From NCBI GenBank assembly GCA_965116395.1, contig OZ220684.1, positions 4,774,001-4,838,000 of the forward strand: a stretch of 64,000 nt of DNA. Direction: 5' to 3'. Source of the DNA: Bin5 sp965116395 (lineage in GTDB: Bacteria; Chloroflexota; Anaerolineae; Caldilineales; Caldilineaceae). Shown here in pieces: positions 44,710 to 53,269 of the stretch (position 1 is its first letter; each line of letters begins with the position of its first letter). The notes under the pieces are model-generated. The model ran no database searches. It was not told the DNA's origin and saw only the letters and a program-made list of their open reading frames with translations. A program made the position numbers and the translations under genes.

Positions 44710-46257
44710 CTACCGATTGCGTCCGTACTCCTCATGGCTACTGACCCAGTCCAGAGAGCTGATGGCAGCGGCCAGCGAGAGTTCCCCCGCCAATACAGTT
44801 CCTGCTACAATTTCCGCAAACTTATAGACTTTCCCCTTGCCGCTACAGCCCAGCAGTTCCAGGCATTCACGTTGCGTTGCCAACCCCGTGCCGCCACCGT
44901 AAGTAGCGACAATAAGCGATGGAATCGTTATCGAGATGTAGAGGTCGTCCTCCTCCGTCAGTTCAACATATATCAGGCCGGCAGAGGATTCTGAGACGTT
45001 TGCCACGTCCTGGCCGGTTGCAATAAATATGGCAGTAATAGCGTTTGCCGAGTGGAGTCCGTTGTTGTTGACACCAGCCAGAATTGAGCCGATGTTGGCA
45101 ACTCCGTAATGATAGAAAAGTTGCTCAGGTGCTACTCGCATGTTCTGGATAAGCACATCGCGCGGAATGATCGCCTCTGCCGTAACGCGCTTTCCGCGTG
45201 TGCGCATTATGTTTACCTGCGACGCTTTTTTGTCTGTGGCAAAGTTAGACTCCAGGTAAAAGCGTTTTATTTCCTGGCCATCGTAATGGTCCAGAATCCA
45301 CGAGCAAGCGGCAAAGGTAGCCCGCCCCACCATGTTTTGGCCTCCGGCATCTCCGGTCTGGTAATTGAATCGCAAAAAGGCGAACTTATTTGACTGGTAG
45401 GGGTCAATGTTATCCAGTTTGGCCACACTTGAGGTGGCCTCGGCCTCTTCTCTTATTGGCGTCATGTTTTCGCCAACCCATTCCATGAAATCGCGTGCCC
45501 CCCGGGCGTCTTCAAATACGAAGACCGGAGCCCTTTGCATTGCATCGGCAACCACAGTGCACTTGACGCCGCCCGACAGGTTGAGCAGCTTCATGCCGCG
45601 GTTATAAGAGGCGACGAGTGTTCCCTCAGTGGTAGCCAGTGGAATCAGGAAATCGCCTTTGGCATGCTCGCCGCAGACCGTTAGAGGTCCGGCAAAGCCA
45701 ATCGGCACCTGGGCCACGCCTGTGAAATTCTCAATATTGCCCTGCAGGTTGTGGGGGTCAAAGGAATACTGAGATACGTGTTCAAGCGAATGGCCAGTGT
45801 AGTCAGCGACGAAAGTCTGTCGGGCGCGAATTGCAGATTCGCTGTAGTCGTCATCTCGGTCGCGTGGGATTCGCGGCGCGTCAACTTTCTCCGAAATGGC
45901 ATCATCGACCGTGAACTGAATCCGGCCAAAAGGGGAGGTCTGGACGCCGATCTGAATCGCGTGAGGTCCCTTTTCCAAGGGTGATATCCGTGCCGTGATT
46001 ATCACTTCTTTGCGTAAAGGAAATTCCAAAGCCCCGCCGCTGTTGACCTGCTCTGGTGAAATTACTTGCCCTTCACCGAAGTCCAAAGAAAGATTGTCAT
46101 TGGGAATCTCCCGGCCGTCAATGCTGATGCCATGAAATCCCGTCAACTTTGCATCGCTCAGTCGATTCTTGATAGAAAACTGTACGCCCTCCGTCGTGTT
46201 CTGCAGGCTGGCATATGTGTAAAGGCGTTTCAACAACATTGTGGGAATCAGTGCCAT
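44710..46257 (-). CDS. Hydroxymethylglutaryl-CoA reductase (class I type)
   Basis: 515 residues. Catalytic domain from about 150: ENFTGVAQVPIGFAGPL substrate loop, the catalytic Glu in TTEGTLVASYNRGMK, the Lys in NFATDKKASQVN, the Asp in GQDVANVSES and the C-terminal His in WVSSHEEYGRNR. All four catalytic residues are kept. The first ~140 residues form an extra beta-rich domain that is not the eukaryotic membrane anchor. Makes mevalonate from HMG-CoA with NADPH for isoprenoid synthesis, so this organism probably uses a mevalonate route. Downstream of purD but separated by a 433-bp gap with a repeat. Confidence 0.93.
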   Translation of the reverse strand: MALIPTMLLKRLYTYASLQNTTEGVQFSIKNRLSDAKLTGFHGISIDGREIPNDNLSLDFGEGQVISPEQVNSGGALEFPLRKEVIITARISPLEKGPHAIQIGVQTSPFGRIQFTVDDAISEKVDAPRIPRDRDDDYSESAIRARQTFVADYTGHSLEHVSQYSFDPHNLQGNIENFTGVAQVPIGFAGPLTVCGEHAKGDFLIPLATTEGTLVASYNRGMKLLNLSGGVKCTVVADAMQRAPVFVFEDARGARDFMEWVGENMTPIREEAEATSSVAKLDNIDPYQSNKFAFLRFNYQTGDAGGQNMVGRATFAACSWILDHYDGQEIKRFYLESNFATDKKASQVNIMRTRGKRVTAEAIIPRDVLIQNMRVAPEQLFYHYGVANIGSILAGVNNNGLHSANAITAIFIATGQDVANVSESSAGLIYVELTEEDDLYISITIPSLIVATYGGGTGLATQRECLELLGCSGKGKVYKFAEIVAGTVLAGELSLAAAISSLDWVSSHEEYGRNR

Positions 46258-46360
46258 GGGGTCTCTCCGTGAAAATTTCTGAAAACAGAGTTAATGTAAC
46301 TATTCAGCTGCATTCATTTCGCAACTTTGAACGAGGAGAGCTAAGGAATTCGCTCTCTCC

Positions 46361-46428
46361 TCGCTCCCGTTTTTGGGCAGTCGGGAAGTCGGCCCTCCCT
46401 TGTGCGAGGGGACATCGCCCGCAACGCC
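46361..46428. repeat. Dispersed double-hairpin element, copy B
   Basis: tcgctcccgtttttgggcag then tcgggaagtcggccctccct, tgtgcgaggggacatcgccc and gcaacgcc. It matches the element at 15498-15560 along its whole length, with the hairpin arms partly diverged. Confidence 0.75.
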
Positions 46429-46690
46429 TCTACCAAAGCCACGCCACGCCGTCCAACGTAGTCATAACCGCGTTGCGGCTACATCGACGTTGCGGCTGCC
46501 AACCAGTTTCGTTATCAGTTTGCCCGTGTTTCTCTGGGATGAAGGGCAGGTCAAGTCGGACGCCGTATGTGGTTTAGTAGTCACAAGAAAATCAGGATGA
46601 AATTGGGCCGAGTTGGTTTGGGGCAGGGGCTACATTGGGCCCCGCAACCAGTTTGCCAAAGGGCCCTCAGTTCCTACCGCAATCTTCCCA
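46429..46690. other. Spacer between HMG-CoA reductase and purD
   Basis: No gene recognised. It contains short gttgcggct repeats (near 46470-46500) beside the dispersed element and otherwise nothing I can assign. Confidence 0.4.
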
Positions 46691-48001
46691 CTATTGTTGG
46701 GCAGCATTGAGCCCAATGTCAGTGCGCCATACCGCGCCTTCAAATGCAATATGGTCGACAGCACGGTAGGCTTCTTTAACCGCTTTCGCGAAGTTGGTCC
46801 CAGTGGCGGTGACAGATAGTACCCGCCCGCCGTCCGTGAGGACTACCTCCTCATTCGAACTTTCACTAGCTGGACTCGACTCTTCCACCCTTGTCCCGGC
46901 GTGAAAGACGTAGGCCCCATAGTCATTGACAGACCCTTCCGGGAGGCCTGAAATCCGCTTGCCAGTCTCATATTCTTCGGGATAGCCACCGGAGGCCATT
47001 ACTACGTTCACAGCTGAATCTTGCGACCAGTCAGGTTCATTCTGAGCCAGGGTGCCTTGTATGCAGGCCTGCATCAGTTCGACCAGGTCACTTTGTAGAA
47101 GCGGCAGAATGACTTGGGCTTCGGGGTCGCCAAAACGACAGTTGAACTCCAGTACTCGGGGACCCAGTTCCGTTAACATGAGCCCAGCGTAGAGAACGCC
47201 TTTGTAGGGTGCACCTTCAGAGGCCAGGCCGGCCAGTGCAGGACGCAGAACAGTGCGTTCCGCTTCCTCCAACAGTTCCTGCGTTGCCAGGGGTGACGGG
47301 GCAAATGCGCCCATTCCGCCGGTATTAGGCCCTTTGTCCCCGTCTAGCAGTCGCTTGTGGTCCTGCGCTGCCGGCATGAGCCTGATGTCATGGCCGTCGC
47401 AGAATGCAAGTATTGATAGTTCGGGTCCCTGCAGGCGTTCCTCAATCAGGACGGTCGTGCCGGCCTCGCCAAAACGACGTTCCACCATCATCGCTCGCAG
47501 CTGTTCGACGGCCGCGTAACGACTTGTTGGCAGGAGAACGCCTTTGCCGGCGGCCAATCCACTGGCTTTCAGGACTGGGAGGACATCCAAATCATGGACA
47601 AAGTCGGCTGCCGATTCAAAGTCGGTGAAAACCTCAGCCCAGCCGGTTGGAATTCCGTGCCTGTTCATGAACGTCTTTGAGTAGGCCTTGGAACCCTCCA
47701 GTTGTGACGCGGCTTTGCTTGGCCCGAATATCTGCAGCCCGTCCGCGATAAACTCGTCGACAACGCCTGCGACTAACGGGACCTCCGGTCCAACTACTGT
47801 TAGGTCAACCTCATTCTCGCTAGCGAAACGGCGCAGTGCAGCCAAGTCATCGGCGGCAATCAGGACGTTCTTGCAGTTTGAAATTGAAGCGGTGCCGCCA
47901 TTACCCGGGGCTACGTAGAGGCGCTCGGCGTGTCGCGACTGTGAGAGTTTCCAAGCGAGTGCGTGCTCCCTGGCGCCGGAGCCGATGAGTAGAATTTTCA
48001 T
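46691..48001 (-). CDS. purD: Phosphoribosylamine-glycine ligase
   Basis: 436 residues, ATP-grasp enzyme of purine step 2 (phosphoribosylamine plus glycine to GAR). N-terminal ILLIGSGAREHALAWKL, VGPEVPLVAGVVDEF, ATP-grasp region LKASGLAAGKGVLLP, and GPNTGGMGAFAPSP and LEFNCRFGDPEAQ for metal binding. Full length. ATG 48001 starts the family consensus; the upstream TTG adds seven residues. Last gene of purLQCEKFD, about 100 bp after purF. Confidence 0.97.
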   Translation of the reverse strand: MKILLIGSGAREHALAWKLSQSRHAERLYVAPGNGGTASISNCKNVLIAADDLAALRRFASENEVDLTVVGPEVPLVAGVVDEFIADGLQIFGPSKAASQLEGSKAYSKTFMNRHGIPTGWAEVFTDFESAADFVHDLDVLPVLKASGLAAGKGVLLPTSRYAAVEQLRAMMVERRFGEAGTTVLIEERLQGPELSILAFCDGHDIRLMPAAQDHKRLLDGDKGPNTGGMGAFAPSPLATQELLEEAERTVLRPALAGLASEGAPYKGVLYAGLMLTELGPRVLEFNCRFGDPEAQVILPLLQSDLVELMQACIQGTLAQNEPDWSQDSAVNVVMASGGYPEEYETGKRISGLPEGSVNDYGAYVFHAGTRVEESSPASESSNEEVVLTDGGRVLSVTATGTNFAKAVKEAYRAVDHIAFEGAVWRTDIGLNAAQQ

Positions 48002-48101
48002 ATTTGAATTAGAAGTTGGCAAAGCGGGAGGGTAGTGCCTCTCCGCCAGTGTGGCAAAAGAGAGTCGGAGGCCTATTCAAGTCACAGTGCTGTACGTCCT
48101 G

Positions 48102-49526
48102 TCAACTGCCAAGTACGCCTGCGAACTGTTCCTTTCCTTTTAGTTCCAGTTCCAATTCCAGCATGGGAGTATCGAATGGGTAACTGCCGGTGAAACAGGC
48201 GTTGCAGTAGCCATCGTCTGCACGAAGCGTGCTCATCATGCCGTCCACGCTGAGAAAGGACAAAGATTCGACACCTATGTAGACTCTAATTTCTTCCAGG
48301 TTCTTCTGCGCGGCGATTAGCTCCGACTGGCTAGCCATGTCGACTCCCATGAAGCAGGGAAATCGAATCGGCGGACAGGCAACACGCATATGGACTTCGG
48401 AAGCCCCAGCGTCCCGCAATAGCTGCACAAGCGGGCCGCTCGTATTACCTCGCACAATCGAGTCGTCCACCAAGACAACTCGCTGACCCTTAAGATTGTC
48501 GGGCAGAGGGTTGAATTTCATCGCTACACCGACTTTCCGCTGGCGGTCGGTCGGCTGTATAAAGGTGCGCCCGATGTAGCGGCTCTTTATGAGACCTTCG
48601 CTGTAGACAATCCCGCTTTCCTGGGCAAAGCCGATGGCGTGAGGAGTGCCGCTGTCAGGTACAGGTACAACGATATCGGCCTCAGCCGGGGCCTCGCGGG
48701 CAAGTTGGCGTCCCAGTGCCTGGCGCACGCGGTGGACAAGGCGACCGCCTAGAATGCTGTCAGGGCGCGCGAAATAGATCTGCTCGAACGTGCAAAACGC
48801 TGCCTTTTCTGCCGGCACGCCCTGAACAATTTCGTATCCGTCCTTGTCTATGCGTACAATTTCGCCCGGTTCTATCTCTCGTATGGCGCGGGCACCAATT
48901 GTGGCGAAGGCGCAACTTTCAGAGGCAATAGCCAGGCCATTCTCGAACTCTCCCAACACCAGCGGGCGCAATCCCCATGGGTCCCTCACCCCGTAGATGG
49001 CATCGCGGGTAAGGATCGTCAGCGCGTACGCGCCTTCAGCAATCGTCATCATCTGGCGAATGCGTTGCAACCACGTACCTCGGGCGCCGGCCAAGAGATG
49101 GATAATCAGTTCGCTGTCGGTCGACGTGGACAGGCCAACCCCTCGTTCCAGGAGCTCGCGTCGAAGTTTGGGCGCATTAACCAAATTGCCGTTATGGCCG
49201 ATTGCCAGAGGGCCGTCGAGAGTTTCCAATATGTAGGGCTGGGTATTGTTTAGCCGGGGCGATCCGGTCGTAGAATAGCGGGTGTGGCCGATTCCCAAAT
49301 GTCCTTGCAAGTGGTGCAAATTGTCTTCATTAAAGACCTGAGAAACCAATCCCAACCCTTTGTGGATATGGGCGGTCATGCCGTCGCAGGTGGCGATGCC
49401 GGCGGCCTCTTGGCCTCGATGCTGCAAGGCGTAAATGGCAAAATAAGTCAGCCTGGCAATGTCCATCCCAGGGGCACTGATGCCGAATACGCCGCATGCT
49501 TCGCGGGGTGAGTCTAACAGAGACAT
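48102..49526 (-). CDS. purF: Amidophosphoribosyltransferase
   Basis: 474 residues. Begins with a short propeptide (MSLLDSPREA) before Cys11, the glutaminase nucleophile, as in the Bacillus-type enzyme. HTRYSTTGSP and the PRPP loop VVLVDDSIVRGNTSGP are present. Cysteines in AAFCTFEQIYFARPDS, RFPCFMGVD and GYCNACFTG match the four ligands of the 4Fe-4S cluster in that type. It makes phosphoribosylamine from PRPP and glutamine, the first purine step. AAGGAG lies upstream of the ATG. Lies between purK and purD. Confidence 0.97.
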   Translation of the reverse strand: MSLLDSPREACGVFGISAPGMDIARLTYFAIYALQHRGQEAAGIATCDGMTAHIHKGLGLVSQVFNEDNLHHLQGHLGIGHTRYSTTGSPRLNNTQPYILETLDGPLAIGHNGNLVNAPKLRRELLERGVGLSTSTDSELIIHLLAGARGTWLQRIRQMMTIAEGAYALTILTRDAIYGVRDPWGLRPLVLGEFENGLAIASESCAFATIGARAIREIEPGEIVRIDKDGYEIVQGVPAEKAAFCTFEQIYFARPDSILGGRLVHRVRQALGRQLAREAPAEADIVVPVPDSGTPHAIGFAQESGIVYSEGLIKSRYIGRTFIQPTDRQRKVGVAMKFNPLPDNLKGQRVVLVDDSIVRGNTSGPLVQLLRDAGASEVHMRVACPPIRFPCFMGVDMASQSELIAAQKNLEEIRVYIGVESLSFLSVDGMMSTLRADDGYCNACFTGSYPFDTPMLELELELKGKEQFAGVLGS

Positions 49527-49626
49527 ATCTGCAACTCCTTGAAGTACAGAGTGTCTTCACAAGGTCAGCCGGCACTCCTCGACTTTACTCCGAGCATGAC
49601 GTCAGGCCTTCTCTCTGACGACTTGC

Positions 49627-50826
49627 TCAGTTTCGCTGCAAGGCCTTGCGCGCGGCGAGGCCCGTCTCCAAGGCCGCCGCGGTAGAGCCGGCAGTCACGG
49701 TCAGGTGCCCCATCTTGCGGCCGGGTCGCGCATCTCGTTTACCATACAGGTGCAGCTTTGCATCTTGAAATGCCAGCAGCGACTGCCAGTTCGGTTCTCC
49801 ATTATGCCAGAGATCCCCGAGCAGATTTAACATGGCCGCCGGACGAATCAACTCTGTCGATCCAAGTGGCAGACCGCAAACTGATCTCAACTGTTGCTCG
49901 AACTGGCTCGTTAATGCGCCCTCGATCGTCCAGTGACCGGAGTTATGGGGCCTGGGAGCGATTTCGTTGACCAGAAGGAACTCGCCTGCCCGTGACTCAG
50001 AGTCCGCTGTATCGCAACAGTCTTGCCGCCGTGGTAAAAGAAAGAACTCCAGGCAGAGCACACCTTCCAGGCGGATGTATTCGCACAACTGACGGGCCAA
50101 CCGTTCCGCCTCAGCAGCGACGGCCGGCTCTACCTCTGCCGGCGCGACCGTGACATCAAGTATGTGGTTGACGTGGCGATTCTCGACCAGAGGATAGGCT
50201 GCAAAGTCGCCGTCCGCCCCTCGCGCGGCCACCAACGATACTTCCCTTTCAAAACTCACCTCGGCCTCCAGCACGCATGCCTGCCCACCAAGCGCTTGCC
50301 AAGCATTCTCAGTCTGTTCCTCGGATTCGAGCCGAATCTGTCCTTTACCATCATAACCGAAGGCCGCCGTTTTGAGAATGGCAGGAAAACCGATTTCTCC
50401 AGTGGCTGTTCTTAGTTCAACAAGATTGGTTACGGCGCGGTATGGCGTAACCGGCAGTCCTGCCTTGCCGAATAGTGCCTTCTCCCGCAATCGATTCTGT
50501 GCGGCGTGGAGTATGGAGCCGGCAGGGCGAACGAGTACGCCTTCCGTCTCAGCAATTTCCGCCACAAGCGACGGAACGTTTTCGAACTCGAAAGTCAGTG
50601 CGTCGACTTCTTTCGTGAATGCGCGCACGGCTTCGCGGTCGCTGTAGTCTGCACAGACTTCGCGATCCGCGATCTGGCCCGTAGGGCTGTCTTCCTCCGG
50701 TGAAAAGGTATGCAAGCGATAGCCCATTCTGCGGGCCTCCATCGCCAGCATGCGCCCCAGTTGCCCGCTGCCAAAAACGCCGATTGTAGAACCGGGGGGC
50801 AATGGATCCTGACCTTTCTGTAGCAC
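49627..50826 (-). CDS. purK: 5-(carboxyamino)imidazole ribonucleotide synthase
   Basis: 399 residues, ATP-grasp fold: IGVFGSGQLGRMLAMEARRM, DALTFEFENVP, FPAILKTAAFGYDGKGQIRL and EIAPRPHNSGHWTIEG. Carboxylates AIR with bicarbonate and ATP to N5-CAIR. The start is GTG 50826, with GGGGAG seven bases upstream overlapping the end of purE; a much longer in-frame reading lies wholly within purE and is not supported. Tightly coupled with purE. Confidence 0.95.
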   Translation of the reverse strand: MLQKGQDPLPPGSTIGVFGSGQLGRMLAMEARRMGYRLHTFSPEEDSPTGQIADREVCADYSDREAVRAFTKEVDALTFEFENVPSLVAEIAETEGVLVRPAGSILHAAQNRLREKALFGKAGLPVTPYRAVTNLVELRTATGEIGFPAILKTAAFGYDGKGQIRLESEEQTENAWQALGGQACVLEAEVSFEREVSLVAARGADGDFAAYPLVENRHVNHILDVTVAPAEVEPAVAAEAERLARQLCEYIRLEGVLCLEFFLLPRRQDCCDTADSESRAGEFLLVNEIAPRPHNSGHWTIEGALTSQFEQQLRSVCGLPLGSTELIRPAAMLNLLGDLWHNGEPNWQSLLAFQDAKLHLYGKRDARPGRKMGHLTVTAGSTAAALETGLAARKALQRN

Positions 50827-50830
50827 GTTG

Positions 50831-51340
50831 CTACTCCCCTTCGCCAAGACGCTCGCCGAGTACTTGCTGGGCGCGTGAGTTTCGGAATTCCTGCAATTGC
50901 AGATGCAGTTCGGGCCGTGTGGCTCCAAGTATGGAAATCGCAAGTAGCGCGGCATTGATGGCGCCGGCCTTGCCAATAGCCATGGTGGCGACGGGCACGC
51001 CAGCCGGCATCTGCACGATGGATAGCAGCGAATCCATGCCATTTAGGGCCTGGCTCTGCACGGGCACACCAATCACGGGCAAGAGCGTATGGCCGGCCAC
51101 CATTCCTGGTAAGTGGGCAGCGCCGCCGGCTCCGGCAATAATGGCTTCCAGGCCGCGACCGGCGGCAGTCGAAGCGTACTCGGTCATCCACTCGGGTGTT
51201 CGGTGGGCCGAGACTACGCGGCATTCATGCGGGAGATCGAAGTCGGCAAGTGTCTCAGCCGTAAACTTCATGCACCGCTCCCAGTCGGATACACTACCCA
51301 TGATTACACCTACAAGGGGTGATGGCTTCTTGGCATCCAC
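50831..51340 (-). CDS. purE: N5-CAIR mutase (PurE, class I)
   Basis: 169 residues: VGVIMGSVSDWERCMKFTAE, RVVSAHRTPEWM and AGAGGAAHLPGMVAGHTLLP, with PVQSQALNGMDSLLSIVQMP, the class I octamer signature including the SxSD and AHR substrate-binding motifs. Converts N5-CAIR to CAIR. GTG start with AAGGAG nine bases upstream. Lies 31 bp from purC and directly before purK. Confidence 0.97.
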   Translation of the reverse strand: MDAKKPSPLVGVIMGSVSDWERCMKFTAETLADFDLPHECRVVSAHRTPEWMTEYASTAAGRGLEAIIAGAGGAAHLPGMVAGHTLLPVIGVPVQSQALNGMDSLLSIVQMPAGVPVATMAIGKAGAINAALLAISILGATRPELHLQLQEFRNSRAQQVLGERLGEGE

Positions 51341-51370
51341 TTGCAGCAGCTCCTTACTGTTCCGCCAGGA

Positions 51371-52360
51371 CTATAGCGGCGCGAAACGCGCCCGCAAATT
51401 CTTGTCCACCCTTGCGGCAACTGGCAGGTCGCCCACAACAAATCGGCGCCCCGTCAGAAGTTCGTAACACCGGATGTAGCGCTGGCTCGCTTGCAGCGCC
51501 AAATCTTCGGCCAGCGGCGGCGGGGCTCCGTCGCCCAGATAGCCTCGCGCCGCGTAGGCTAGTCGGACAAACTCCTTGTCAAAGTTCTCCGGCTCCGGAA
51601 TTGCCTGGCCGTCACCCGCCTTCTGCTCGCGGGCCTTACACACCTCTTCATAGCTAGCCGCAGTCCAGAACCGGCTTGAGTCGGGCGTGTGGATCTCGTC
51701 GATCAGGAGCAGCTCACCGTCTTCTGCCAGTCCGAATTCGTATTTGGTATCAACCAACAGTAGCCCTCCCCGGGCTGCAATCTGCTGGCCTCGGTCAAAA
51801 AGCGCAAGCGCGACGTTGCAGACTCGATCCCACAACCCCTCCTCGACCAGTCCCTCGTCAACAATTTCGCTACTGGTGATGAGTTCGTCATGGCCTCCCT
51901 TTTCGGCCTTGGTTGTAGGTGTAATTATCGGCTGGAGGAGAGGGTCATTCTTGCTCATTCCATCAGGGAATTCCATGCCGTAAATCCGGCGCTCGCCCTG
52001 GCTATATTGATACCACAGGCTCGTCTTAGTTACGCCAGAAATGTAGCCTCGCACGACAACCTCAACGGGAAGTGTTCGGCATTTTTGGCCAACAGTTACA
52101 TTCGGGTCAGGAGACTCAACAAAGTGATTGGCAACAATATCCCGCGTTTGATCAAACCAGAAGGCCGCAAGTTGATTCAGCACCTGCCCCTTAAATGGAA
52201 CCAAGCCAAGAATGTGGTCGAATGCGGACAGCCGGTCAGTTGTGATAAGGATGAGCTGGTCGTTGCGCTCGTAGATATCCCGTACTTTGCCGCTTCGCTT
52301 GACCCCCAGAAAGTCCAAGTCAAGTCCAGCGAATGTCTGTTCCAGCACTCGGGAGTCCAT
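51371..52360 (-). CDS. purC: SAICAR synthase
   Basis: 329 residues: VKRSGKVRDIYERNDQLILI nucleotide loop, TTDRLSAFDHILG, VEVVVRGYISGVTKTSLW, GLLLVDTKYEFGL and IDEIHTPDSSRFW. Condenses CAIR with aspartate. The ~330-residue length and the TPDSSRFW context match the longer PurC subgroup. AGGAG lies just upstream of the ATG. Third gene of the operon. Confidence 0.96.
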   Translation of the reverse strand: MDSRVLEQTFAGLDLDFLGVKRSGKVRDIYERNDQLILITTDRLSAFDHILGLVPFKGQVLNQLAAFWFDQTRDIVANHFVESPDPNVTVGQKCRTLPVEVVVRGYISGVTKTSLWYQYSQGERRIYGMEFPDGMSKNDPLLQPIITPTTKAEKGGHDELITSSEIVDEGLVEEGLWDRVCNVALALFDRGQQIAARGGLLLVDTKYEFGLAEDGELLLIDEIHTPDSSRFWTAASYEEVCKAREQKAGDGQAIPEPENFDKEFVRLAYAARGYLGDGAPPPLAEDLALQASQRYIRCYELLTGRRFVVGDLPVAARVDKNLRARFAPL

Positions 52361-52413
52361 CTCTAGCTACTCCTTTATTCGTCTCGCTGCAGCACGCCTA
52401 AAGCTACTTCGAC

Positions 52414-53217
52414 TTAACTAGAGGCACTGTCAATCATCGCTCTAAAGAGCGATAGCCCTAGCCGCCCCTTCCCCCCAAGTGGATTCTGAATTGGGTCGAC
52501 GTGATCCTCTGGATGGGGCATAAGGCCTAAGACGTTACCGGCGGCGTTACAGATTCCGGCGATGTCGGCGACCGATCCATTGGGGTTGAGAGGATAGCGC
52601 CCTCCGGCAGGATTCCCACTGGCATCAATGTACCGGAATGCTACCAGCCCATTCTGCTCCAAGCGGTTGAGTGCCTTGCGATTGTAAACTTGGAAGTTAC
52701 CCTCCCCGTGGGCCACTGGGCAAAATATAGGTTGTTCAACCTTGGCAAGAAAGTCAGCTCGGGTATTCTGGTCCACAGCCAAATGGACCCAACGGCACTC
52801 GAAGCCACCGCTGTCATTGTAAGTCAGGGTAACTTGACGTTTCCCGACTGAATTCCCATGAGGCTTCTGCCCGTTCTCGTCATCCGGTTCACCGGGTAAG
52901 AGGCCAGCCTTTACAAGGGTCTGAAAACCGTTGCAGATGCCCAAAACCGGCTTGCCAGAGGCGATGAACTCGTGAAGCTGATCGTGGACATAAGCGCGCA
53001 GATCCAGAGCCTGGCGAACACCAGCGCCGAGAGCGTCACCGTAGGAGAATCCACCTGGTAGAATCAGCATGCCATAGTCTGACAGCGAGAAAGCGCCCGC
53101 CCGCAACTGATTGATGTGCACAATGTGCGGCGCTCCGCCTGCCAGTTCACAGGCACGCGCGGCCTCGGCGTCCCTGTTGGCGCCGGAAACGTGGAGAATC
53201 AAGACAGGAAAGGTCAT
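52414..53217 (-). CDS. purQ: Phosphoribosylformylglycinamidine synthase, glutaminase subunit PurQ
   Basis: 267 residues, class-I glutaminase: GMLILPGGFSYGDALGAG, nucleophile in VLGICNGFQTLVKAGLLPG and the His/Glu pair in GLMPHPEDHVDP. About 40 residues longer than the typical ~225-residue subunit, mostly in two inserts, resembling the longer PurQ found with some archaeal and Chloroflexi PurL. It supplies ammonia to PurL encoded 52 bp upstream. Confidence 0.95.
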   Translation of the reverse strand: MTFPVLILHVSGANRDAEAARACELAGGAPHIVHINQLRAGAFSLSDYGMLILPGGFSYGDALGAGVRQALDLRAYVHDQLHEFIASGKPVLGICNGFQTLVKAGLLPGEPDDENGQKPHGNSVGKRQVTLTYNDSGGFECRWVHLAVDQNTRADFLAKVEQPIFCPVAHGEGNFQVYNRKALNRLEQNGLVAFRYIDASGNPAGGRYPLNPNGSVADIAGICNAAGNVLGLMPHPEDHVDPIQNPLGGKGRLGLSLFRAMIDSASS

Positions 53218-53269
53218 CGCTATCGCGCTCCCTCACCCTGTTTACGGGTTATTTCCTCCAACGAGCCAC

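Noticed and set aside
49627..51042. 471-aa purK with a long N-terminal extension
   Set aside because: The extra 72 residues lie entirely inside purE in another frame; GTG 50826 has a strong ribosome site at the purE stop.
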